Notes under the pieces: model-generated
What the model saw: the letters and a program-made list of their open reading frames with translations, nothing else
Databases searched by the model: none
What the model was told of the DNA's origin: nothing
From: Archilochus colubris
Taxonomy: Eukaryota > Chordata > Aves > Apodiformes > Trochilidae
Direction of reading: 5' to 3'
NCBI GenBank assembly: GCA_023079485.1
Contig: CM041090.1
Span: forward strand, 32,328,874-32,392,873
DNA: 64,000 nt
In this document: positions 26,556-38,897 of the stretch, piece after piece
Layout: each line of letters starts with the position of its first letter
Numbering within the stretch: the first letter of the stretch is position 1
Made by a program: the position numbers and the translations under genes

Positions 26556-29500
26556 CCAGTGAATAGGTAACTATTTCTACAAACTTGGTAAGTTGTAGAG
26601 CAGCAGAAGTAGCTGAGGAGGTCCCAAAACCTCAGGAAAAAATGCAAAGGCTTGTGGTAAAGTTATTTAGAGAACTACGGAACATCTGTTTTTGAGTCCT
26701 TGACCTATGTAAGGCAGAACATGTACTATTAGCTGTTCTAGGGGAGGCTTTGTAAAATCATCTCCAAAGGTCATGTTTCCATCAAATTTGCAAAGAGATA
26801 ATATTTGAAAGTCCTATTTTATTATTTTTTTTATGTGAAGAAAAATAAAATCCTGTTGCAACACTATCCCCTAACAAATCATTTGCATTAGTATGGAGGT
26901 CTTAAGTATCTCTAGCACCATGGTAGCTTGTTTCTGAAACTTCTGCCCCAGACATGGAGAAGGACCTCACTGTTCCCATTATGAGTGGAGTGATTTGTTT
27001 CTCTGACACCCTTCCCAGTTTTGTTGGAATTTTTCAAATGAAGGCTTAAGTCATCCATACTATCTTCATATGAAAAATAGGAGTTTTACTCATATTTAGT
27101 CATACAGAAAGATAAATTAAGGTGATAAGAAAAGTTCAGTGGTTACTGTAAGATTGCCATAGAAGACCAAATAAAAGGTAAGGCAATAATTGGGGAGTTT
27201 GACTCCAAATCTTCTTACCTACCCATTAGATAATTTTCTGTAATAATTTAATGTTTATGTTTAGTAGTCAAAAAACATTTATTTCAAACAACTCTTTGAT
27301 AAGGAGCTTTGATTGAGTTCTTTGATTAGAAAATAAAATCCATGTTTTAGACAGATTCACTTCTCTATAAGCATTTGATATCAACAAGGTGGAATTCCTG
27401 TAGACCATGTAAGTTCTGCTTTTTCTTTAATGTCATATAATACTTCATTTTCATAAACACTCAAATAAATTCAGTTAAGAGTTAACCAACTAAAATATAC
27501 AAATATGCAGGAGGTTTTATGAAGAACTGCAACTTCAAAAGGAGCTGGCTTAGGAGTCATGACCTTATTTTTTGCAATAACTTATGCATCATGAACTTAC
27601 GTAATTGGCAGCAGATAACATATCACACTCTCAGTTTTATGTCCTTGGTTTGACAACAGTGTCAATTGAAGTATTTGCTAACTGCAGAACTAATGGAGCC
27701 TCATAGCTGAAAATGTTTTCATTCCAGAACTGATGTTTGTATCAAAACAACCCTCCTTTATTGTTCTTTTTTAACATTACTAAACTCAGTATCAGAAATG
27801 GATAGGGATATAGAGATAATCATGGACATCAAAAAAAATCTTTCTGAGTAGTACTTATCCCAGCAAAATGGAAAGATCTGAGAAAGAAAACATATATCTT
27901 TCCAATTAAAATTTAATCAGAAAGCACAAAAGCACACACATGAAATGGCTTCATAGCTCTGAATCTTTGTTATCTTTTGAGCAGGAGTCAATGTTAAGAG
28001 AAGTCATTGGGAAATGAGTGACCTGGATTTTAAAACACTTTAGTAGGGTAGGTTTGAGTTTACTTCTCTTTCTCAAAGACTGCATTAAACAGCAGCCAAG
28101 AGTCAAGGCTAGACTGGTCCTCTATGTGGAAACAGAACATCCATACCACCTACTGAAAAGGTTTGTCTGATTGGGACACTGGAGACTGGGACACTTGGAG
28201 CATTTGGGACACATAAGCTACAGCAAAAAATACATAAAGTAACATATCATTACACAAAAGGGAGGGAGTTAAAAGGAACCTCAGTGAGTTAAGTTCCTTA
28301 ACATACATTTAAATTAAATTGTGAAGAAGCTTGAATTTATTGAGGCTTTTTTTGAGTGACCTGAGGCTTAGGAGTGGGACTTGTTTGGATTTTGGTTCTG
28401 AAATGTGTATTCTGTGGAGAGAAGTTCTGTTTCAAAACACTTAATAATCCACAATACTGTACAAGTCAGAGGAAGAAATTGGCTGCAATTTTATTAATTT
28501 AAAGTATTCTGCATGACCAAATTACAAATGAATGGTAAGAACAATTGTATGCCATCAGTTCACATGAGCATGTCTCATCTGAACCTGAATTTAAGGTGAC
28601 CTGAAGACAACCAGTTCTATATTTTGATATCTGGCTAACAGTGGATTATCGCCTGCAATGGAGATGGTTTGGTAGACACTGTTTTTCACTCTGCTTTATT
28701 GAAAATTTTTGGTACCTTGGAGAGTAAATTTGCACCAGTGAAACTCCATGGTGTAACTAAAGTAGAAGTTACTAATGGAGGTAAAGGAAGAGAAAAAAAT
28801 ATAGTGACTAGGAAGGGAAAGGGACAGAAACAAAACATCAAAAACTGAAACTGATCTGCATAAGAAAAAGGAACACACATCCATCAGGTGGAAGAAATTC
28901 AAGGAAGTACAGCACTGAAACAAATCACAAGCATAGCATGAGGGACTGCACTGCCACACAGCAAGAAAATAAAGCTCTTTGGAGCTGTTTATACAAAGTT
29001 CATTGCTCCTAAACAGATATGGTGGTGAACTTTGGAATCATATAGGAAATTTGTCTTGAAGGGATGTCATAAATTGACCAAATCCATACCTGTTTCTCTA
29101 AGCAGGAACAACTCTATCTATGGCCTTCCTAAATTCTGTTTTGTTTCGCCTTTTCTTAAAAATCTCTCATTGTGTATTTTATTCAATTCCATAGTGTGTT
29201 GCTGCCCTTATCATGAGTTCTGTCTCTGGACAACACTCTCCCAAAAAGATCTGGATTGTATCTGCACTAGCATTTTAGTCAAGAGCAAAAGTGCACTTTT
29301 TCTTCAAAAGTGAAGAAGTCTCCAGATCATTCGTAGCCATTATGCTCTGGTTCACACCACAAAGCAGTCTCAGACTCAAAGACTTTCAGAAAAATTTAAA
29401 AAAAATCAGAAAGTGCATTACAGGAGTGCATCTAAGGATCTCTCTAACCAGTATACAGTATAACCAGTATATACAGTTCAAAGAACCATCCCAGAACTAT

Positions 29501-29979
29501 CCCAAAATCTTAAAATATGGATAATTGTGGAAGTTAGCCCCCAGCACCAACCATTTTACTCCTCAGGTCCCATTTTACATTCACCCCTAACTTGGCCACA
29601 CTACTTGCTAAAACAGAGACAGATGATGGCAAACATTTGCTGAAGAACAGCAAAAGCTGTGATGGGATGGAGTAACTGATTTATTAGGAGAGAACAGGCC
29701 AAATGCACAGAGAAAGCAAAGCAGTTTTATAGCCATTGCCCTGGTGCCCATGACACAGAACAGTTATGGCTGAGCAGCCCTTTCTCCTGTGGTGACCAAA
29801 ACTCCAGGTCAGTCAGTTTGAGGACACAAAAGTGAACTGTAATAGCCAACAACTATATAGACTTTAAGAATACCAAATTTCAATTTCATATCTCAGAACA
29901 TAACTAAGGATAAGATGTAACTAAGATAAGGAGAAAGAAAAATTTAATTTTAGAAGACAATGTGCTTGTGTGACATCTT
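26556..29979. other. AT-rich non-coding DNA
   Basis: Coding potential is absent: frames are short and scarce, and 26556-28600 has none of note. I recognise no repeat or RNA gene. A short repeated motif (CAGTATA) occurs at 29450-29475. Confidence 0.5.
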
Positions 29980-30130
29980 TTAAACAATGGAACAGTCTCC
30001 CAGGCTCTCCCCAGTAATGGATCCTATTTGCTTGGTGCTTTTGTAAGCCGGATTGGCAAATGTTAGGTAACAGCCTGCAGGATATAATCTTGCTCTGGCA
30101 AGGTGTTGGGCTGGATGATCATTTCCATCT
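29980..30130 (+). mobile_element. Ancient CR1 LINE 3' fragment
   Basis: The text contains AACAATGGAACAGTCTCCCA near 29984, a degraded 'caatggaacaggctgcct' CR1 segment. It ends with TTGCTCTGGCAAGGTGTTGG and GCTGGATGATCATTTCCATC (about 30089-30128), which corresponds to the 'ctgcc-tggcaggggctggactagatgatctc...tcc' end of old CR1 families. It is on the sense strand, non-coding and diverged. Confidence 0.65.
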
Positions 30131-33100
30131 AAGCTTCCTCTCAATATGGGGTAAAATTTTAAAAGCAGGTTCTCTTTCTTTGAATTTTCTGTATAAAACC
30201 ATGTATCAGCTGGAGCTCCTAGATATAATTCTTGGCTGCAAATAATGTTAGTTAGAGCTCTTAAGGTCTGACACAAGCTTCCTCAGAGACAACTGGTATG
30301 TCTCCACTGCTTTGGAGACCCTTAGGGCAAGCCTCTGATCCTTACAAAACTGGGTGCATATCTGCAAAGATGTGAGAAGTCAGAGCCTCTCTTCTCTCCT
30401 GGTTACCAATGTCAGCAAGAAGCAACCCAGCACTGGCACACAAAAATGGTGCAGCTCTGTTATCATGTTACTTTGCCTGAAATAATATTTCCTGCAAATT
30501 AATACCACACTGACACAGTGTTATAGCCTCTGGTTTCAAGGTCTTTAATTAATCTCTTTGTTAATAAACAAAAAGAAAATAAAATAAATCATAAAATAGC
30601 AAAATAACTTTTTCCTTTCGACTCCTTCCATGTATCCCATTTAATGCTTGCACTCAGTCTGTTAGGACGCTGACAGATGATTCACATTTATTTAATGTCT
30701 AATAGAGAATCAAACACTTTGACCCAATAAATGCAGCAGAGACCAAGACAGCTGCACTATACTCACAGTAGCTGAGAGTTTTGCTTGCTCTTTGGGGCTT
30801 GTCCTGCTAAAATTTCTGTACTGTTGAACCTTTTCCCCTAAAAACTTCTTTCTTAAAAAATGTCCCAGTTTAGCCACCCATAAGTGGAGTCATCTAAGCC
30901 TTACAGGGCATTTAGAAAAGTCACAGCCATGTTCTTGAATGGAGAGGCCACATTTTTATTTGGGCAGTATGGTGGTAAATTAGAATGCCTCCTCTTTTTC
31001 TCAAAATCAAACAACAATGGTCTTTACAGGGCTATATATTGTATCCCTTCAGCACACATACAAGACCACCAATAACAATTTCAAATTATTTAATGCCATG
31101 TGAAAGATAAGTACACACAACAGAGCAAATAGCAGAAAAACCTGGAAAAAGAGTTTTAAAATTAAGATGACAGAAATAAAAGAAGCATATTATTGCCCCA
31201 AGCGGGTGCAAATTTCAATGGAAAATAACTGCTAAATGTTTCCAAAGCCAACCACAGAAATCAGATAAGATTCAACTTAAACTCAGTTTATTCTGAAGAT
31301 TTTGTTATTATAAAGACACACATGTATGTAGTATTCGTGGTTATTTCTCAAAAAAATAAACTCTTCTAGACTCAAATTTGTGTAACACCAAAAAAGGGGT
31401 TTAAAAAGAGAAATCCCTCTATTCTGTGAAACAGTTTCTGGGAACTTTCCTAGAAATTCCAGCAAGACAAGCCAAAGAAAAGTATCTATGGGGAATTGTG
31501 ATTGTTGCAGCAAATATCTGCTTACACTCTGATTCATTTAATTAAGGCCTTTGAGTGAATAATAGGATACAAAACAAGGGACATAATGAAGAAGAGTAAT
31601 CAATCTGTAACAATATTATGCCTTTTATTAACTGTACATAATACAAATGTAAATCCAGATCAGTAAAAAACCCTACTGCACTTACATATTATGATCTTTC
31701 AATAGAAGCTCTAAAGCAGCATTTGTCAATTGTCTTAATTTTAAATTATATGACTAGTGAAAACACTGTATACCACCCAAGATTTTTGCAAGCTGGGAAA
31801 ATGTCATTTCCTTTTTGAAGTTATATTTTTAGAAAAACCAGCCTTTTCTGAAGGATACTAATGGAGGCAGAGTAAGAAAGGAAACACAGTAAAGGTGTTA
31901 AAATTTTAAAAAAGGTGTATAACAGGAATATTAAACATCCAGATTACAAAGCCTGGGTGGCTATTCATTTCTATTTCACTTTAAATGAATAGTGATGTGT
32001 GAAAACTGTAGCGGAAAAACAAAAACTGTTCTCTCATAAGCAAGACTGCTGTTTTCAAACAAAAACTACTGTTAACACATTCATTTGTGTTAACAAATAG
32101 TCAAAATACGTTATGAACTTGTGTTCATTGAGTGAAGTTCATTGATAGTTTCATTGAATTCTTTTTAGACAAGTACCTGAGATGCTCAGGGACTATCGGC
32201 TACCGATGAAATTGTGTTCAAGTAGCTCTACAGTTAGGGCTGGGTCAAGACTGGTCTCCAGTGGTCCACAGGCAGATGTTCATCTACCCATATTATGGTA
32301 CAGTTTGGAGGAATGCCACTTAGGAGAAATGATACCAAATCATAGGGAGAATGTGTAGGACTGAAAGATAGAGAATGAGATCCTGCTGATGGTAAGAATT
32401 ATGCTGATTGTCTTTAATGAAGTGAAGCAACACAGATGGAAACAGAAGCACATCCTTTACCTCAGTTTCTTCACTTTCTAATATAGTATTTATAATACCA
32501 CCTTCATTAAGGTAAGCCAGATTGGACTTCCAACTGTGTTTCAAAAAGTACGTGATTTCTTAGTACGGTCTTGAAAATTCACCTTAGTAAAAACTTGAGT
32601 TTCTCAGATTACTCACAGTTTCCCATGACATTCTGATGCTCAAGTTATGAATGATACCACGTTGGACAGGACCAAACAGGCCTGATGGACACATTTAATG
32701 CACTTCTTTTTTTCCCATTAAAAAAAATAAATATTAAAAATATCTCTTCAAGAGAAGAGTTGCATTTTGGGCACCTGCACATATATTTATAGGACTATCC
32801 AATTACAGATATGGTGAATTCCAGGGCAGTTTTAACAGCTCAATTAAGCCAGAAGAGCAAGGAAAAATTTCCACCTCACACTTCAAATGCACACAGAGAG
32901 AAAAATGGTACATTCAGACTTCCCTGTCTTATATAGAAGGGAGTGACTTCACCCTCAACACACAAATTATCTAAACTGGCAGAAAGCTGCTAGTAACCCC
33001 ATTAGTACTTTCACCCTCATGTATTTTAGGACAGAAATGCCCAGGCTGAACTCCAACTTGACATTGTTCAGCCCCTGAATGGCAAAAAGCCATCTAGAAT

Positions 33101-35921
33101 TATAAAAGAGTACGTGAATAACATGCAATAAGTAATGAATTTTGCAGTCCTTACTTAGCAAAACAATTTCCTCGCATCACCTTTCCCAGAAAGTGAAGGC
33201 TGCAATATAATATAGGGAGCTAAAATAAACTTTACACAAACATTACTGACATGTACAGATGTACACTGCTTCAAGTGCTTACTCATCGTATGCAATTCAA
33301 GGAAACAGCAAGTTACTGAGGGCCAAGGGCAAGCATTCTGAGAGGATTTTTCAGCAACTGAGAGCTGTGAATCAAAGGTGATGTACTGAATCTCTCTACA
33401 AGAGGGCTGTGGTTCCAGAATTTGATGGCAATGAGCACTGCATTGAATACAAATGCCACGTTATTTATCATCCCTTATTATTTTTAGAAAGTTCACTGCA
33501 AGGAAATATACTTAAGCAACTTCAATTCTATACTAGAAAGACCTCTATGAGAGAAAAAGTTGGTTCCAGAACTATTCAGAAAGAACATTTTCAGTTTCTA
33601 CAGTTCCCACAGCTGGGAAAAGAAGTACCTATTCAACCACGGTCTATAACAGCATTCATCATATCAGGTCATTTTGGGATACTTCCATGCAGGTGTTTAA
33701 CAGAATAGGGGTTGTTTTCCTAATGGTACAAATAACACATCAAACACCAAATAAAGTAGATTATTTTTACACAGAGACAGGATGATAAATATTTTATAAA
33801 AGCTTTCTCTGACTGGTTATTCCTTAAAAATGAGAAAAAGCTACAAACAGCTTCAAAAGCGATTCATTATATGCTGTTGGCTGCATCACTGCCTCTTATT
33901 GCCACGTACTCAAATTTGATCATCTCCTACCAAAGCACCAATGGCCAAAGTGCTGGTGGCACCCACTAGATAGGCAACATCTGTCCCAGTTCCTCAGATG
34001 AGATAATGCTTCCAAGAACAAGACCTGCTCCTGTTTCCTCAGGAGGCACACTCTTCCAGCGTGGTTCCCCTCAAAAGTGGTGTTATACCCATGGAGCCTG
34101 CCAGGCCTAAGATTGGGTGGATCTTGGCAAGAGGTGACTATTAGCACCAAAATTTTCCTGTTAAATCACACAGATCTAGGATCCTCCCCTTCTTGCTTCA
34201 AACTGTCACCATGACAGTGGCACTGAACCCATGCAAGATGTAGCCCAATTTGTACCCCTTGAGCTTGTTACCTAGACTGCTTTCAGATGCACTGTTGCAT
34301 TTGGTTTATATTTCTTAGGTTTTCTTCTCAGCCCTGAAGCTGGAGAGAGGTGATGAGAATAATGCTGGGAGAAGACAGTCCTGGTGGTATAGAGAAGGCA
34401 GCAACAGAAGGCCTGGTTCTTTGGGTAACACAACAAAACTTCTTTAAGGGCCAGCTCCAAAGCCACTGCTGAAAGGGTCTGGTGTAATGCCAGGAAGCAA
34501 GTGCTTGTTGCAATATCTCTCTGGCCTCTCACTCAAGAAAGAGGAGTATGATTTATCACAGTAACTGAGATCATCTGCATACAGGAAACACAGCACAGTG
34601 TTAGGCAAGGGGGGAACATTCCTAATAATGGAAATATGAACCTTTATTATTGTAACATTTTTAATATTATAATACACTTTTAGCATTAATTTGGCCTAAG
34701 AATTAACTAAATCATAAGCACAGCAGTATCTTTAAGCAAAGCCTTTCAAAATTATTTTTTTTATTCTTTTTAAAGATGTTTACAGTAGTTAAAGAAATAT
34801 CACATTTTAAACCTACATTTCTAATTACGTTTTGGCAGAACCTTGGCTGGAAACACTACCAGCACTACTTTAATTGCCAAAGCTGTGAGAGTTTCCATCA
34901 GCTAACATTATCTGCCGTCTGTTGATTATCATGATCAAATATCTTTACAAGAATATGGTCAGCAGAGATGGTGTAGAAAACTAGGGTGCAGATATTGAGA
35001 GATATCTCATGAAATCTGTGGGAGCGCAGAACAGTACTGGGCTGTTTCTCTGGAAGAACTGAATGACTTGAAGGACTGAAGCAATACCAATAGGATGAAA
35101 TCCAGAATTGCCTAGCTCAATTTCATGAAGCTGGCAGCAAAAAATATCACTATAAACTGGGCTCTTGCCAGCTGCACATGGAGGAGAAAACTCTAGATGG
35201 TTCAGTCAAATTCAGGGTTAGCATGAGCCCCTTAAGAGAGGAGCTATAATAAACAAGTACTATTCACAAAAACACACGGGGCATTTCCAGCAGCGAGGGA
35301 TATGCCAGTCATATGTCATTGGAAAACTAAAATTTAGGTCACCCCTTTCAAGGACAGACACAGCTGTGCTCCATATGGGGAGATCCACAGCCACAGCCCT
35401 GTCGCACAGCCCCCGAGCATGTGCCCGGGCTCCCATGTTTGTGCCTGGGAAATCCCATGCCATGCACGGCGTGAGCAGGAAATCCAGCCTGTGGGAAACA
35501 TGAACGAGGCAGATGGCCAACGAGTGCACAATCAGCCTGATGCTCTCCGGTTGCACTGGGCTCACCAAGATGGGTTGACTCCATGGTGCTTTGGCTGACA
35601 TAGCAGAGAGATTCCAGAGCTACCATTCGTAAACTTTTCATTCGTCCTTTGTGTTTCAGGTAGGCCCAGGCTATCTTGCAACAATCAAATTACACAGCGC
35701 ACGTAGGGTATGCCCAGCATGTCCCTGACATGCCACACTCTTTGTCCAGGTGTTCAGCTGTCAAGCTGCATCTGTGTTTGTCTGTGACTTCCAGACATCA
35801 ACCAGACTGATGAGAATGATTGTGCTGAACCAGTGACCGTATGTTGTGCCAAGCAGTGCTAATGCAAGGAGTAGAGGGTAGAGCCATCTCTTGTTCTCCA
35901 ATTAATCTCTTCGTATATGAT
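30131..35921. other. AT-rich non-coding DNA with one small CpG-rich patch
   Basis: No gene is seen. A local CpG-enriched patch at about 35395-35560 contrasts with its surroundings; it has CpGs in GTCGCA, CCCGAG, CCCGGG, CACGGCG, AACGAG and CTCCGG. A minus-strand frame of 113 codons (35260-35601) covers it but matches no family I know. The rest shows only short frames. Confidence 0.5.
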
Positions 35922-36015
35922 GCAGGAAAGTGGACTTGACATGAAACAGGTGCAGAAGATTGCTTCTAGGAGGACCAGAGAAATGGAAAATCCATCTCAT
36001 GAGAAGAGACTGTGA
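35922..36015 (+). mobile_element. Ancient CR1 LINE fragment
   Basis: The text CATGAAACAGGTGCAGAAGA, then CTAGGAGGACCAGAGAAATG and CATGAGAAGAGACTGTGAG, follows the CR1 pattern 'gaaacaggtgcagaaaagggctactaggatgatcagaggaatgg...tatgagaggagactc'. It belongs to the 3' part of the CR1 reading frame. It is a short, isolated fossil. Confidence 0.65.
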
Positions 36016-38043
36016 GCACATCTGAACAAACAGGTGCAGACCAATGTGAGCCTCAGTTGGCCTCCTACTGGCCCAGAATCCATATAGACTGAATTAGCAC
36101 AGTGTTAATGAAGTCTCCAGCAGAACTCAGCAGCTCAGGCTTAGTATTACTCTGGCATAGCACTACAGGCACCAGGAGAGGGAAAATTTGCATCCCAGCT
36201 CATTCAGGTCATTTGAGAGACCAGGAATCTGCCTGCCCTCATCCCTGCCGATGTACCCCTGAGTTTGGCTCATTAGCCCCCGTGGAACAGTGCCCAGGGG
36301 GACAGGACTGCCCTCTTTAACACACCGAGAGAGAGGAGTCAGGAAAACTGCCTCAGCACAGACACAATGTTGGCACAAGAACAAAGGGTTGCACATCCAC
36401 CATAGATAGATTTAAGCTGGAAAAATGAATAATTCTACCCATAATGGCAGAAAGATCCTGGAAGATCTCTCGCAAGTAATGAGGGAAAAAATGTCTCTCA
36501 TTTTGAGGCGATGCTTGATGCTTCCAAACAAAACTCTGTTACACAGAGGTGGCTGAAATACTTCTAGGTGCCCTATAAGACCCCACCCTGAAAATCTCAG
36601 TTAGCTGTGAACTTGAAACCAAAATCCAATTGAAATCAGGAATTTAATTAAAAACAGCTCTTCCAAGCTGGCTGCTGGCAGGCATTATGCTGGTAAAAAG
36701 TGACAGCTGCTTCATTGGCAGCGCAATGTCAACGACTGCAAAAGAGGCCAAGGAACAGGCATGGGCCACCACTGCCTGAGGACTGCCCCATTTTGTAGAA
36801 GATATTTGTAAGAAAGGCTTCAGAGCCTTTTATCTATGCTTTCATCACCTAAGATACTTTGCTCCTACTTTAATTTATATTTTGCTGCTTTCTTCCTCTT
36901 TTTTTTTTTTTTTTGCTCGGTGGGAGCATAATGCCAATTAAAATTAGTTAAGAAAGAAGATGTAGAAAATGTCAGTTTTTCCAAGTGCAACATAATTGTT
37001 CTTTAAGAAAATGTTCCTGCGGTACCCAGTAAATCTAGGGTTTCCTTGCAATAAATGTGCATTTCAAACCCTTTCCCCTGTCTACAAGCAGACTGAGATC
37101 ACTTTAATCCCTTTTATTTGCATATCTATTCCTCAGTCTGTGTAAGTATATGATTCTCATTTTAAAAAGAGAGTTTTAATACCTTTTCTGAAAGTGCACC
37201 CTTTTCTTGTTTTAGGAAATTCAAAATTGATTTCAGGTAAGAACTAGTAGCAAGGGATTAGTACTCTCACAAAATCAATTTTATTAAAATGTCAGAAATA
37301 AAACTACAGTTGGATTCCAGGAAACGGATTTGCATATATGTTAATATTGAGAGGCAATTTGTGGCCCTTAAATTAAGCTTCACAGGGGATGGTGGATCGC
37401 TCCAGGTATCCACAATGATTCACACATTGAGAAGGATGAATGGGAGCCTAAAGTTTAATATCAAAGTTTATCGTAACCATTTAACCTTTGGTTGTGGTTT
37501 TTTTTTTCTGCCAGAACCCAGGTGGAAATGATAGGCCCCCTGAAATGATGAGCTGTGTCACATAGCAGTGCTTGTCACAGGTTTTCCCCATGAAGAGACT
37601 ATATTGCTTGGACTAAGAATAACTTCAAAATTCACATAAAGTAAGAACTGTGGAGCTGCTAAAAATAAAAAGTCAGGAGAGGACGTGCTGTTAGGCCTAA
37701 ACACTGAGACCCTTTAAATCAGCTTGAATTGTTGAGCTAACCTAAACATTTTGGGTCAGATCCTGATCCCAGTTAAATGATTTGTGGTGAGAACTAATGT
37801 ATCTCCTTTTGTTTCTGTTTTTCCTGCTAATGAGTATCAGATTCAACATGGCAAGACTATTCTGTAAACAAAGTACAAAATTAACCATTTTCAGAGGAAC
37901 ATTTTATTCACAGTAGACTGTGGAGGGAAGGCATTAAGCCTAAGTAAATAAACAATGAAGGTAAATAAGAATATACAGAGAAAGTGAAAAGATCAGCAGG
38001 AGATACCAGATAAAAATTACCAGGTATTTAATGAAAGCAAAAT
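36016..38043. other. Non-coding, no gene seen
   Basis: No credible gene is present. A 16-base T run lies at 36899-36914, and an octamer-type ATTTGCAT lies at 37116-37123. The stretch 36920-37420 is AT-rich and free of recognisable repeats, so it could be regulatory, but there is no direct sign of that. Confidence 0.45.
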
Positions 38044-38897
38044 TATAGAATGAAAGAATAATTTGGGTTGAAAGGGACCTTTAAAAGCCATCTAGTCCAA
38101 CCCCCCTGCAGTAAGCAGGGACATCCTCATCTAGATCAGGCTACTCAGAGCCTCATCAAGCCTTACCTTGAAATATCTCCAGGGATGAGGCCTCAACCAC
38201 CTCCCTGGGCAACCTGTTCCATTCTTTTTCCTTCTGGATGACATCCCATCCCTATGCCCTATTGACAGCACCACTCAACTTAGTGTCATCTGTGAACTTG
38301 CTGATGATGCACTCAATCCCTTTATCACTGATAAGAATATTAAACAGTATAGGTCCCAATATGGACCCCTGAGGGACACCACTTGTCACTGGTCTCCATC
38401 TGGACTTCGAGCCATTGACCACTACCTTCTGGATGTGACCATTCAGCCAATTCCTTATCCACTGAAGGATCCACCCATCAAATCCATATCTCTCCAACTT
38501 GCTGAGTAGGATATTGTAGGGGACCATGACAAAAGCCTTGCAGAAGTCCAGGTGGATCACACTGATCACACCCCTTGTCCACTGCTGTAGTTACCCTATC
38601 ATAGAAAGCCACTCTGCTCAGCAGGCAAGATTTGCCCATAGTGAAGCCATGCTGGCTGCTTTTGATCACCTTCCTGTGTTTTATGTGCCTTATAAGACCT
38701 TCTAGGAGAATCTGCTCCATGATCTTCCGAGGCACAGAGGTGAGGCTGACAGGTCAGCACTTCCCCGGGTCTTCCTTCCCACCCTTTTTAAAAACGGGTG
38801 TAATGTATCTCTTCTTCCAGTCACCAGGGACTTCACCTGGCTGCTGTGACTTTTCAAATATCCACCAATTCACTCAAGACTCTGGGATGCATCTGCA
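38044..38897 (-). mobile_element. CR1 LINE, 5'-truncated with internal deletion
   Basis: This is the longest repeat in the window. The plus-strand left edge (TATAGAATGAAAGAATAATTTGGGTTG) is the reverse complement of the CR1 3' terminus. It is followed by the 3'UTR-side text (GGGACCTTTAAAAGCCATCTAGTCC; CCACCTCCCTGGGCAACCTG). At about 38265 it jumps straight into reverse-transcriptase coding sequence, so the region between the catalytic core and the 3'UTR is deleted. Reverse-transcriptase sequence continues to about 38830, and recognisable CR1 text fades near 38897. It is a dead copy. Confidence 0.93.
38252..38830 (-). pseudogene. CR1 reverse-transcriptase remnant, frameshifted
   Basis: Two overlapping minus-strand frames carry the core of a CR1 (non-LTR) reverse transcriptase. 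The upstream frame (38478-38735, continuing to about 38830 outside the Met-started part) includes [20 protein letters not shown] and [13 protein letters not shown]. The downstream frame (38252-38569) includes DFCKAF, a [14 protein letters not shown] block, [16 protein letters not shown], and [11 protein letters not shown] where active copies have an (F/Y)ADD catalytic box. The change of frame falls near 38560, so at least one indel separates them. The alanine of the ADD box is replaced by threonine. The gene is inactive and belongs to the enclosing CR1. Confidence 0.85.
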
